The translations under genes were made by a program, and so were the position numbers. Of a stretch of 64,000 nt of DNA, positions 22,120-32,135 are shown piece by piece (the stretch's first letter is position 1; every line of letters starts with the position of its first letter). Below the pieces are notes generated by a model. It worked only from the letters and a program-made list of their open reading frames with translations. It did not search any database and was not told where the DNA came from. Origin of the DNA: Cliona cf. orientalis (taxonomy: Eukaryota; Porifera; Demospongiae; Clionaida; Clionaidae); contig OZ005690.1 in the NCBI GenBank assembly GCA_963930775.1, positions 3,828,225 through 3,892,224 on the forward strand, read 5' to 3'.

Positions 22120-22909
22120 GCTAGCTAGTATAATATAGCTAATATTGTTGTAAGCCAGCATGCAACACTGTTGCTATTAACAGTTGTAGAGATTAAGCAC
22201 AAGAATTCACTAATACTGATTGCACGGTAGCTACTACGTAATTGTACTACCATGTCACTGTGCATGCCAGATCAGCATAAAATAAAGCCAACAATGAAGC
22301 CGAAAGAAGCATAGTTGTGTCTAGTGATGAGTCGGTTGAGTTATAAGAACTATAATTGCTACACCTACATACCAATCTTCTTGAAATGAGACTATTGCTG
22401 TCACTTTCATCGATCGACAGCTCGACAAGAAGCAAAGAAGGCAGCAGTGATCAGCAAATGTCACCAAAACTTTCGAACCATTATCAACGAAATCCACACA
22501 ATGCATATCTTGAAACTACCATGAAAAGCCTAATTGCACCTTATTTGCAACGTATGTAGCTATACAGTGCTACAGAGATTATTATCTTGAGAATGCAAGC
22601 ACACCTGGACTTCAGACTTCTTATCTGGTACCATAGCTATAGTGTGTCACTACTGTAACAGCCTCTACTGTGGACTCTTAGCTAACAGAAAATATATAGA
22701 AGTAGTTAATCTTATGCCAAACGTTTTTTGATTTATATTTTAGTAAGTTTCTCGGTAATTCCTTGGAGTTCACAGCCATAGCTCAGGAATAAGTTCTCCC
22801 CTTGCCAACTAGTACCTACCACTATGCCAAGTCAGCATTCTTAACGCAAAGCAGTTTGTCTAAACTGATCCCAAACATTTTCCCAGTACGGTAACCTCAT
22901 AGTCTCATC

Positions 22910-23185
22910 CCCAGACCCCACCCCCAAAGGGTCTGGTACACATTGAGCGCTTTTTGGGGCACACAGGATGCAGCATGTCATGTGATCGTCATGATAACGC
23001 ATCGTTTAGGCATGGCAACACATCAGTGCCTCTCACGTGCAGCAATAGGTGGCTAGCGCATGGTGTCACATGATAATCACATGCAAGCCACATGGCATGA
23101 ATCTGACAGAATTCAGACATGCCAAGTCAGCAAGACCCAAAAAGCACTCGATGTGTACCAGACCCTTTTAGGGGTGGGGTCTGGG
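22910..23185. mobile_element. MITE with CCCAGACCCCACCCC ends
   Basis: The arms CCCAGACCCCACCCC..AAAGGGTCTGGTACACAT and their inverted copy at the right are about 35 bp. The same element, more decayed, is in the partner segment at 40334-40619, so it inserted before the duplication. Confidence 0.75.
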
Positions 23186-24225
23186 TATTAGACTAAGTAC
23201 CTCGGTGAAGAAATATAGCCATGCCTCCTTATTAAAACCACATGGATTAAGAATATGCTGTCATAGAGTTCTAGCTATGACATGTCTAAGTCAAAACACA
23301 TAGTAACTAAGTATTTTGACTTAATTGGGTACTAATTATTATATCATATAGAGCACCAGCATATCCTGCGTGCTGCAGCGTGGATGTGAGAGAGCTTAGC
23401 AAACTCCACCATAGATGCCACCTGCTGTCTGTTGACAACCTTAGCTACCTACATATTGTGCCAGGTTGTGTGCATGAGCAGAAAGGGTAGTGTTAATAGG
23501 CATGGCCAGCAAAATGCAGTGTTTGCGATGCTCATATGGACCTTGCCAAATGATTTGAAGCATAATGAAGGATGATGTCGACAGATATGCTGTATACTTA
23601 GAGTCACTAAGGGGATTTTTGTCTGACATTGCATGTCTGTTGTCGTCAGCTGCACAAAATGGCCATGCACATCTGGAGATCTAGGCGTCTAACATATAGG
23701 CGGTTTTAGGTCTGGGGCTGGGTATTCCATTTAATGCTCTCTAGCTAGCTACACGTGTATCTATACAACCTATAGTTATAGACAGCTAAATTAAGTTAGC
23801 TTCATTCTGTATGTTTCAGCGCTCATTATTAAGAGTTTATCATGATGCCAGTGTTTGCAGTGATGACAGTGGTTATTTTGAGCGAAGCGAGGTTCCCACT
23901 CGGATCCTGCATGGTTCCTCAAATTTTAAAAATGTCGCTCTAGATCTTGGCCATCAGAGCACCACAAGCAAGCCTCTTCAACTTTTTAGTTCATCAGATT
24001 TCCAACCTGCTACCAAGTGTAGCTACAAGGTCCTGCAAATGCTCTATCTTGCCTATAATAAAATGCGCCTCCCCTAACTCTCGCACTCCATTAGCTATAT
24101 GACCCGGCCATTTCACTACCTCTTGAAGAATGAAAATCAGTACGTATAATTATGTAGAGTATCTATCGCATGTATCCAGCTAATACCTTTAATTAAGCTG
24201 GGTGCTAATTTCTCATCCCCTGCTT

Positions 24226-24226
<1 letters not shown>

Positions 24227-24259
<33 letters not shown>
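24227..24259 (+). repeat. Poly-C tract of 33 bases
   Basis: An uninterrupted run of C followed by ACTGGATGAAACCCTGG, the right terminus of the CAGGGTTTCATC transposon family. The corresponding place in the partner (44060-44093) is also C-rich but interrupted. Confidence 0.9.
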
Positions 24260-24549
24260 ACTGGATGAAACCCTGGTAGTCATTCTGTGTGTGAATACGC
24301 TAGCTGCTATACATATACCTCAATTTGTACTTTATTACCCCTCATGCATGCACATTGTAGCTGTGAGTGTTAATTGACTTAATTCATTAGAATTCCAGGG
24401 AGTAGCTAACCAGCAGTTTCGTGGTAAACTGAACACTGAGATAATAAATTATGCGAATAACTAATAGCTAGCTTAGCATGTACTGGTAGCTAGCCATATA
24501 GCAGCTGAAATAAGCTACATAGCTAGCTACGTGACTAGTAGCTGATATT

Positions 24550-25701
24550 ATGGCAACTGAGACGAAGTTCATAGTTAGAGGTGCGTTACTGGAAGACATG
24601 GAAGTATCTACTCGTCTGGGAATTCTGGAAAGCAGGCATTTGGGGACTCATGACTTGGCTTCAATTTATTCTGCTGATCCAAGTGAATTTTTTGTCGGAG
24701 AACTTAACGGTGAAGTCATTAGTCACATCAGTGCCGTCAAGTATCCTTCACACTCTGCTTTCATTGGTGCATTCATTGTTGCAAAGGAACACAGAGGAAA
24801 GGGATATGGCAGACAAACCTGGGATGCAGCATGGAAGTCTCTGGACAGAGATTACACTATTGGCCTTGTTGCTGTCACTTACACGATTCCAAGGTATGAA
24901 AAGCTTGGATTTCACGCAGTATGGAACACTTTTGTTGCTAAACTGGATGTGCAGACTATCACCAAGAAGCTTACAGATCATAAATCCTTGGGTGGTGTCT
25001 CAATTGAAGGGCTCAGAACCAGAGTGGCCTAACCCACAAATGTTGAGTTAGCCCCCCTAATCTTGAAAATGTGTTTAAAATGCATTTCATGAGCAACAGA
25101 AAGTTCACATATTTGAAAATTTGAGTGATTTGGTAGAGTAGGGTGTTTGGTTTTTAGAGCTTTTTAGACAATTTCCCGCATTCAATTTGGGGTTAGGCCA
25201 CTCTGGTTCTCGACCCTTCAATTACTCCAGCAGCTACAGTAGATTTAGAAAAGGTGCATAGCTATGACGCTTTGGTATTTAGGACACCAAGGTACCGTTT
25301 CATTGAAAAATGGATTAACATGCCTGGAAATCTCTGTTGGGTAGCCGTCTCTGAGAAGGGAGATGTTGTTGGGTAGCTACATTGCTGTACGCCAGTTCAC
25401 CAGTGATAAGGGGAAGGAGATTCAGCTAGGTTTGGCTCCACTTTACGCTAATAATGATCAAATAGCAAAATCTCTATTAAAAATGGCAGCAGAAGCTTAT
25501 CTATCGAATGACACCACATCGATAAGCAAGATAGACCTTTTTTACAGTGATGGAGGAAGCACTGGTCATCATGCTTCACAGCTAATGCAAGAATTGGAGG
25601 CCACTGCTTTTCACATTGGACAAAGGATGTACACACGTGGAGTACCCCCTGGTCGTCAGCAAGATAAAATGTATGGCATTTTCTTGCCAGCCTTTGACTG
25701 A
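24550..25701 (+). pseudogene. GNAT acetyltransferase copy 2, split by a transposon
   Basis: Starts MATETKFIVRGALLEDME and keeps the loop RGKGYG, so the N-terminal 150 residues are intact. At 25006 a 214-bp MITE interrupts the codons for VSIT and leads to a stop at 25032. The coding sequence resumes at 25220 (ITPAATVDLEKVHSYDA) but an AGCT insertion at 25375-25378 makes a TAG and shifts the frame; the last 112 residues are otherwise well preserved. A truncated product containing only the first GNAT domain remains possible. Confidence 0.85.
25006..25219. mobile_element. 214-bp MITE inside GNAT 2
   Basis: Terminal inverted repeats of about 30 bp (GAAGGGCTCAGAACCAGAGT; right end mirrored as GAAGGGTCGAGAACCAGAGT) with AATT on both sides (25002-25005, 25220-25223). 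The intact paralogue reads CTCAATTACTCC through the empty site, confirming a 4-bp target duplication (5 bp if the ambiguous C is counted). Confidence 0.9.
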
Positions 25702-25866
25702 TTAAACTGATGCTAACTAGCTAGCTATAATTATAGGTAATAATAGTAGTAGTAGCTAGATATCATTATTAATAACATTTAGCAGCTAATATACATGACG
25801 ATGCATGGACAAAATTTAATATCATGGGGCTATAGATGTAAAATAATTTATAGGATTATTCCTTGG

Positions 25867-25931
25867 ATAATCTCGTGCACCAGCCCCTCCTACTCAAAAA
25901 GAGGATAGGAGGGGCTGGCGCATGAGATTAT
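25867..25931. repeat. Perfect-type hairpin of about 30-bp arms
   Basis: ATAATCTCGTGCACCAGCCC continuing to CTCCTACTC, a short AAAAA loop, then its near-exact inverse GAGGATAGGAGGGGCTGG..GAGATTAT. It could form a strong RNA hairpin if transcribed; it may be the remnant of a foldback element. Confidence 0.75.
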
Positions 25932-26311
25932 TTCTTGGATAGGTCCAATTGGGGTTAAAAGATTAAGTTTCTCAATATTATGTTGCAATGTCAATGAACA
26001 CCATTGGCCCTAAACTGTCGGTGCTGTGAGCACTAAGAAATGTGTCAGGGCTGCCATAATCTATTGACAATAAATCCTAAGGAATATACCCCAAATCCTG
26101 AGATAATCACGGAAAATACTGTACCTTATGGGAGTAGAAGGCTATATAATCCTAATATTCCTAATTTGCTTTATGCTCAAAATCCTAATAATAAAATCCT
26201 AATTCTAATTTTGGCAGCACTGTAGAGTGTACATGTTGTAAATTTGTAAGCCAGCAACACTGTTTCTATTAACAGTTATAGAGAGTAACCACAAGAATGC
26301 ACTAATACTAA

Positions 26312-26587
26312 GGCCATACCTATTTGATATGTTGTTGCTCGGACATAGACCAGTGCAAATCAAAGTCGGTCGGTCGGTCGGGAAAAAAAAAAGAAAAAGA
26401 AAGCAACTAACACCTCACTTTACCATGATAGAGAGCCAAGCAGTTGTCATGCATTGTGCCTGATCAGACAGCATATGACACACGGTGCGCATGCGTGCAA
26501 TGTGTTGACACACCCACTTTTTTTTTACAATGGACAAAATGCAGGGTTGGTTGGGTCCGAGCAACAACATATTGAATAGGTATGGCC
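26312..26587. mobile_element. MITE with GGCC ends and TAA target duplication
   Basis: GGCCATACCTATTTGATATG at the left is mirrored by CATATTGAATAGGTATGGCC at the right; TAA flanks both sides (26309-26311, 26588-26590). It contains a short GTCGGTCGG run. Same terminal design as the elements at 4439 and 28200 but with a different interior. Confidence 0.8.
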
Positions 26588-26668
26588 TAATTATATGGTA
26601 TTTGTGGGGCTTGTCCAAAGTCCTTGTGGAAAAATTAATGTCATTATGATGTTAGGGGGGAGGGGGTC

Positions 26669-27229
26669 TTGGTCCATGACATTAATTTTTTCTTGGTGAT
26701 TGCGTATGAATATTCTTATGCTGGTTGTGATGTTACTCTCCCTCGAAAGGAAATGACGGCTCATATCGACGAAGCGGCTAAGGATCATCTGCAGTTGATG
26801 GAAAAGGAGCTGACGAGGCAAAAAAATGTATCGGAAATTATAAATAGGAGTGTAAGTTATTTGCAAAATGAGTTGATAGTCCACAAAATGGAGTCAGAAA
26901 TAACGATAGCTGGTAGAGACAATGAGATGGCTCTAAAGGATGAAACAATTGAGCAATTGAAGCAACTTTGTGACTTTCGTGACGAATACGGTGATTCAGC
27001 CAATCAAGCGCTCATTTCACACCTCAGTGTGGGGACAACCGTACATCATCTCAAGAGCTTGTTTGGTCAGTTTGGACGAATTCAACACGTCGACTTTTAT
27101 CCATGGAGAAGTATGGCTATGATTGAGTTTGAGGAGCATTACTCTGTCCATCGCATGTTCGATAGGTATGAAACAAGAGGCATCATGTGGCGTGGGGCAG
27201 ATCTTGATTGTATCCGACTATGCCACTAA
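26669..27229 (+). CDS. TRAF-type zinc finger, coiled coil and RRM (5'-truncated)
   Basis: The open frame encodes YAGCDVTLPRKEMTAHIDEA ending ..KDHLQLM, the C..R..H..HL signature of TRAF-type zinc fingers. A helical segment of about 60 residues follows (ELTRQKNVSEIINRSVSYLQ and onward). An RRM-like domain from about residue 113 comes next, with SHLSVGTTVHHLKSLFGQFG as strand 1/helix 1 and SMAMIEFEEHYSVHRMF as strand 3/helix 2. The frame has no ATG before 26753, inside the zinc finger. Upstream, the sequence runs into the repeat at 26593-26690 with no acceptor site visible. So the gene is either cut at its 5' end by that repeat or joined to an exon I cannot see. TRAF fingers usually serve signalling adaptors and RRMs bind RNA; the combination is unusual. 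Confidence 0.6.
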   Translation: MVHDINFFLVIAYEYSYAGCDVTLPRKEMTAHIDEAAKDHLQLMEKELTRQKNVSEIINRSVSYLQNELIVHKMESEITIAGRDNEMALKDETIEQLKQLCDFRDEYGDSANQALISHLSVGTTVHHLKSLFGQFGRIQHVDFYPWRSMAMIEFEEHYSVHRMFDRYETRGIMWRGADLDCIRLCH

Positions 27230-27276
27230 ACATAACTCAAACGTTAGTATCGAATTAGATATGTGCGTATTCATTA

Positions 27277-27856
27277 ACCCTCGCCGCAAAGCGTAGGCGG
27301 AGGGTTACTGCAATCGTTTGGTGATTTTTGTCCGTCCGTCCGTCTGTTTGTCCGTCCGTATGGTAAGGGTCGTCTGAGAGCAAGTACGCATCTGAGGATT
27401 ACCAGGCATCAAGGAAGAGTGGTCACGTTAAGTCCTGCCCAGTGGTATAATAGTGTGCAGCTGTGGTTGCCGTTCTGTGCCTTGCTGGTCAGTTGTCAAT
27501 GCAGTGACAGTGTAAACAGGCAGTGGCTCTCAAGTGCATAATTGAGTTTAATATGGTTTAAGCAGTCACAGAGGCTTTCAGTTATTATAGTGACATAGGC
27601 AGGTGCCTTCCCCCTAGCCTATATCATGCACTGACTCTGAAGAAAACTGGAGTACCTCATGTCAGGTGCAGGGTATAGTATTGAACTAGATACATACTAC
27701 CATATTATGGTAGTATGTATCTAGTTCAATATTATATTATATACTCCTTATATTGAGCAGGCATACATGCACACTGATACATATGCTAGCTACTATAGAT
27801 CTACATATGCATGAGTCATGCATGTGTGTAGCGGTGAGGGTTTTGCACTCCTGTGC
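27277..27856. mobile_element. AACCCTCGCCG-terminal element with GTCC microsatellite
   Basis: Starts ACCCTCGCCGCAAAGCGTAG, contains GTCCGTCCGTCCGTCTG, and closes with CGGTGAGGGTT..GTGC. ATTCATTA flanks both sides (27269-27276, 27857-27864), an 8-bp target duplication if both are genuine. A second copy at 60828-61328 is colinear but lacks the palindrome at 27679. Confidence 0.7.
27679..27731. repeat. Perfect 53-bp palindrome
   Basis: Two exact 26-base arms (TATTGAACTAGATACATACT.. and its inverse) separated by one T. The other copy of the host element (near 61208) has only a single arm, so the second arm was added by an inverted duplication. Confidence 0.9.
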
Positions 27857-28199
27857 ATTCATTAATGTTGTGATTATGCTGTGATCATTGCTATAATTAT
27901 TATTATTAAATTTTTGCTAAGGTGAATCGTGCATTACTGTTGCAGGTCAGAGTTCAAGTCCAATAATTTAGTCCACACCTACAAGTCACGCCCATTGCTC
28001 GTTTATCAGCTATGAGCTAGTTACTAATTTTGTGTACACAAGTTCTGACAATTAAACCATCAAGCATCTATCATTGAACTACTAACTGTCAAGTGACCTG
28101 CCTTCTGAGTCACCGTATTATGTAGAGGAAGCACACTCACAGCTAGCTAATGATGCCACTGAGCATGGGCAAAGAGGATCGATATAGCTATGTACATAA

Positions 28200-28396
28200 G
28201 GCCACTCCAACTCAATTAGTTGTTTCTCATCCCCCCCCCCCCCCCAACTTGATTTCTGCCCAATACAATACACCGTATGTACCGCTTAACTTTTGAACTT
28301 ATGGTTTGACGACCGTTTCCCACAAAATTTGTAATTAAACTACCATATCCAGCCGCCCGCACGCATCAGTTTTGGATAAGAAACTTTGGAGTGGCC
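28200..28396. mobile_element. MITE with GGCCACTCCAA ends and TAA target duplication
   Basis: GGCCACTCCAACTCAATT at the left pairs with TTTGGAGTGGCC at the right; TAA is duplicated at 28197-28199 and 28397-28399. It carries a poly-C run and a TGACGACCGTTTCC variant of the 14-mer at 28307. Confidence 0.75.
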
Positions 28397-28757
28397 TAAT
28401 AATATGGTGTACCCCATGCAGATGGTACTTGCGGGAATTCCAGTAGCTAGTAGGTATGCATAAATTCCTGGAAAATGGATGGAGACAGACATTGGACGTC
28501 TTAGTTAATTGCCCTGGCAGTAGAGCCTAATTGTTTATAATTATGGAGATGAATACTACAAATTTCTATGGCGTGGAATTCATATCAAAGATTTTTATGC
28601 CTCATGTATATAATATTATAATCATGTACGCTAGTTATAGCTATAATTGGTATATAGCTACCGGTAGTACAGCTAGACTGCATTGAAGCACTCAATCTGC
28701 TTTTGAATTCATGGCTATAGCATAATAATTATCTTAAGAGTTTATACGAGTTGGATT

Positions 28758-29042
28758 CTAATCCAGGAAAGTACCAAAGAAGACCTTTGAAAGCTCTGTT
28801 TCCTCAACTCCATGTAGAAAATCTTCAGCTGCAGTCATGAATTCTTCACGGCATATCTCTCCATTCTTGTCGGTGTCGATAGTATCAAAGGAATGGATGA
28901 TTTCAGCTTGTGAGGCTATTACATTGAAGTAGACTTTCAATTCGTTGAGCGAAATATACCCATCGTTATTGAGGTCCAGTCATGTCATACGTATTCGCAT
29001 TTTATGCAGGTGATAAGCTCTCTGCTCTTTTGTGAAGCTCAT
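28758..29042 (-). pseudogene. EF-hand copy 2, internally deleted pseudogene
   Basis: Reads MSFTKEQRAYHLHKMRIRMT, then a TGA (28980-28982) where the intact gene at 35090 has CGA. After that, NNDGYIS of loop 1 is joined directly and in frame to LNELKVYFNVIA, the helix after loop 3; about 80 residues are gone. The remaining frame keeps DTDKNGEICREE (loop 4) and ends FFGTFLD. Apart from the single TGA it would encode a two-hand protein of about 94 residues. The 5' flank with its TATAAAG is also preserved, in inverted orientation relative to the surrounding duplicated DNA. Confidence 0.85.
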
Positions 29043-29099
29043 ATTTACCAGCTAGGTATAGCTAGCTATGATCTAAAAATGGCCGTACATTTATGATGC

Positions 29100-29790
29100 G
29101 TAGCTGCATAGTCACTTTATAGCTATTGAGAGCAGTTCGTAGCGGGTGGTTTTTCCAGACAAATTATTTTAATGTATCACCTTCCCAAAAACATCTTTAA
29201 TTCTATCCACATTATTAAATTTTTGTAGCTACATTATTTATTATAAGTAGCAAACATAATTTTTGTTAATTAAGGTGATCGTAGTATCAAGAGTGATTGC
29301 ATAGAATGAGGGAAAGGAATTGCAGACAATTAAATCCAATTAATATTGACTCACAGTGTGAAATCCCACCATACACACCAGAATTGGTGGTGTATAGGAA
29401 TAGTGTGTTATAATAATTTAACAACAAAATTATTATCCTTGGATAATTAATAGCTACTGAAATCAATCTGTTTAGATACTCGTACTGCATGGTGCTGGTA
29501 GCAGGACTAGTAGTTATGATAATTTGAAACAGACCCTCTGTCGTCCAACTCACAGAGATTTTTACCAACCCTTCCATCTCCTGGCTGGTAGATGCCGTGC
29601 ATGCAGGAACCCAGTGAGATGGTTTGAAATTAGGTGTGGTGTACACTTTAGAACCACCTTGCATATCTAAGGGTTCAACTATAATAATAATATTATGGCT
29701 GCCTTGCCCATATGTCAGGTACTCAGAACTACAAATTGCAGCCATTGAGAGTGCAACTAATTGCTTTGTTTTGGCTAATAGCAATAATAT
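29100..29790. repeat. Duplicate of the EF-hand 3' flank (partner 35741-36440)
   Basis: Colinear with 35741-36440, for example GTGGTTTTTCCAG, AGAGTGATTGCATAG and GACTCACAGTGTGAAATCCC. It has the same orientation as its partner, whereas the adjacent EF-hand pseudogene is flipped, so an inversion happened between 28741 and about 29100. Confidence 0.8.
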
Positions 29791-30552
29791 AGTGTGATGA
29801 TATTGACGCTTTATGGTAAATTATTAATCACTGGCGGCCAGTGTTCAGACCCATAACTGCTATTGAAACAACGTTAATACAAGCCAGTTATTAACACACC
29901 TCCAGCTATAGGTGCCCTATGGAATATGGTTTATGTGAAAGCTGCAGTAGTTGAGCAATACCAACACAGCAATTGCAAGCACTGTATGAGTATGCCATTG
30001 ATTAACTAGTTATGAGCCTACCAGGCACAGGGTTTTACCACTAATAGTTATTATTTGTGGTATTGGCAGTGCCTTTGACCTCTATGGCTTTAGTGTACAA
30101 TACTATTAACTATAACCACACCAACAGGTGACAAATGGTATACTGATATCATTGTTCAGACTGATAACCATCTCCAGCAAACATTAACTGACCTCAAAGC
30201 CACCATCCAGAGATCAGGTATGCCAATTAGTCAAAATGTGAAAGACAGTTAATTAACCACATGCAAGGCACTATGTAGGATACAGCTAACTATGAATGAA
30301 ACACAATAGCCTAATTAGAAGTCTGGTTCCAATGAAGTGAATAGTCTGAGGTGGTAGCCACAATGTCATGTGGTAATGTGGTTGAGTATGCTGATAAGCT
30401 GGGTCTCCCTGGTGACCAGGTTAAAGTGCAGTGTGTGTTTCTGGGAAATATGTATGCATTGAGATTCCTAAAAGTAATTTAGGCAGATAATACTATGAGG
30501 TAGCTATGTTACGACCCAAATGCGATCCAACGCAAATGCGATCTATCAACAC

Positions 30553-30662
30553 TTAGAAAAATTCGACAGGGAAAAAAAAGAAAAAAAAATCAAAGTGTAC
30601 GGCAAGATTCAAACCCTCTCTATTCCGTCCAATACATAAGAGCCCAAGCACTCGGCCACCAC
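30553..30662 (-). repeat. tRNA-Ser/Leu-like SINE, copy 1
   Basis: On the minus strand: A box TGGCCGAGTGC, B box GGTTTGAATCT, then a T-rich tail ending TCGAATTTTTCTAAG. The copy at 49338-49445 has the same architecture and the same tail motif. Confidence 0.65.
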
Positions 30663-30715
30663 CGTTGTTGCTGCTGGCAGGCGTTATTTGAACTATTTTA
30701 TAGACAAACCCTACA

Positions 30716-30920
30716 CAACCCAGCCCCTCCCACACTAACCCTGCTAACCATTCACAACCCAGCCCCAGACCTCCCAGCCCCTCCAGTCCACGTATACGTA
30801 AACCCTAGAGACTAACCCTGCTAACCATTCGCAACCCATCCCCAGACCTCCCAGCCCCTCCCACACTAACCCTGCTAACCATTCGCAACCCATCCCCTAA
30901 CCTCCCAGCCCCTCCCATCC
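30716..30920 (+). repeat. CCCTGCTAACCATTC tandem repeat
   Basis: About three units of roughly 65 bp sharing ACTAACCCTGCTAACCATTC, CAACCCAGCCCC or CAACCCATCCCC, and CTCCCAGCCCCTCC. A related single unit follows the SINE head near 49500-49550, so this is probably SINE-associated, not telomeric. Confidence 0.7.
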
Positions 30921-31001
30921 ATATCGTCCAGCGATCACGGTGGCGTATGTACCGGCGTATCACGACCGGGTCGGGATCGCATTTGCGTCGTTACAAGCTA
31001 T

Positions 31002-31723
31002 CCTTGAGTCAGTCTTAAGTGTTCACTTCCACATGTAAAGTAATTATGTGTTGAGTATATGGACAACATATCACTTCTTAAGGTATGGTGGATAGGTGCA
31101 GCAAATTTGTCATAGGGGGAATAGGCTTGCTTGGTCTAATCCTGGAGGCCAAAGGCCTCTTATCATATTATTATTCTAACCACCACCAATGATCAAATTA
31201 TATACCATATTTTAACTACCAATGTGTATACATAACTGTGGTCTAGACTATGAAGCATAATATTACAGCTAGTTATAGCATAATTGATAGCTATGTACAC
31301 CCTCGCAAATTCCTGTTGTTAGGATCTGATTGGGATATATAATAATATTATACCTAACAGTACAAGCAGCTAGACAGCTGAAATCCTATAAGTGTATCTA
31401 GCACTTGTAATTATAAAATTCTTTGGCTAATTATCACCTGCCCAGACCTATCTACCCTATACTATTCTATGGTCATACTAGTGCAAAAAACAATAATTTG
31501 TTATGTGATCAAGGCTATCTATTGTTGAGAGTATGATAGAGCATGCATTACCCTACTTAGTCTAGTAATATTTTCATGCCAGAACTTCAACCATAGTTAA
31601 GTTTGTACTAAAATTTGATTTCTCTATGAGATTGCATTGGCCGTAAATGATGCGTGCATCATCTGGCTATTATTATAGCTTAATAATTCAACACCTCAAT
31701 AATCTATATACACACCACTACAG
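31002..31723. other. Intron remainder of the decayed Ser/Thr-rich gene
   Basis: Colinear with 14546-15425 apart from the missing 81-bp insertion. No coding potential. Confidence 0.7.
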
Positions 31724-32135
31724 GCACTCCGGGATCAAAATCTCTGACAGGTTTATCCACTCCTCGATCGTCGCTCACCACCAGCGCTGGAATTTCCAAC
31801 ACTTTAAACCACTATCTAGCATCATAGAAGCAGCTGGTCTTTTGCAGGTTATGGCCAACCTGACTGCTGGGATGTTCTCCTCTGCAGCTGGAGATGCCCA
31901 ACTCACACCTATAGTCTTGTATCGACTCTAACACAACCTGGCTCAGTCAGTGGTGGTACCGCTATGCAGTTATCGGCATTATCTGGTTCTCAGAACGTGT
32001 CAATAGGATCAACTGGTGTTGGATCAACGAGATCAGCAGGTGTCGCCACAAATGCCAATCCGAGTGATTATTCTCAGGTGCAGTCTGTTCTAGATGGTAG
32101 CAATACATTAACTGCATGTCTCTTCTAGCACATAG

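Larger units (their letters stand above)
20059..25005 (+). repeat. Segmental duplication B (partner at 38372-44841)
   Basis: GNAT 1, its 3' flank (21300-24500) and the start of GNAT 2 are colinear with GNAT 3, 39300-40640, 43060-44370 and GNAT 4. The partner is longer because of a 2.4-kb insertion (40643-43061). The flank just before GNAT 2 (GGTAGTCATTCTGTGTGTGA) also precedes GNATs 3 and 4, which suggests an older tandem array. Confidence 0.85.
30508..30995. mobile_element. 488-bp insertion with AGCTAT target duplication
   Basis: The partner segment reads GGTAGCTATCCTTGAG without interruption (14541). Here AGCTAT occurs before (30502-30507) and after (30996-31001) an element starting GTTACGACCCAAATGCGATC and ending ATTTGCGTCGTTACA, which are inverted copies. 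A tRNA-derived SINE and a tandem repeat lie inside. Confidence 0.85.
30363..32135 (+). pseudogene. Ser/Thr-rich gene, decayed second copy
   Basis: Exon 1 (30363-30432, MSCGNVVEYADKLGLPGDQV...) keeps an ATG and a GTGTGT donor. Exon 2 begins at 31724 after CTACAG and reads TPGSKSLTGLSTPRSSLTTS. About 75 bp are then missing after AACACTTTA, which shifts the frame to a stop within a few codons (HYLAS). Downstream, further indels (ACCTATAGTC, GCAT at 32114) confirm loss of constraint. A 488-bp transposon sits in its intron. Confidence 0.75.

Noticed and set aside
30716..30920. Telomere-like ACTAACCCTGCTAACC repeats
   Set aside because: Unit is about 65 bp and interrupted; a related unit is linked to a SINE at 49500, not a telomeric array.
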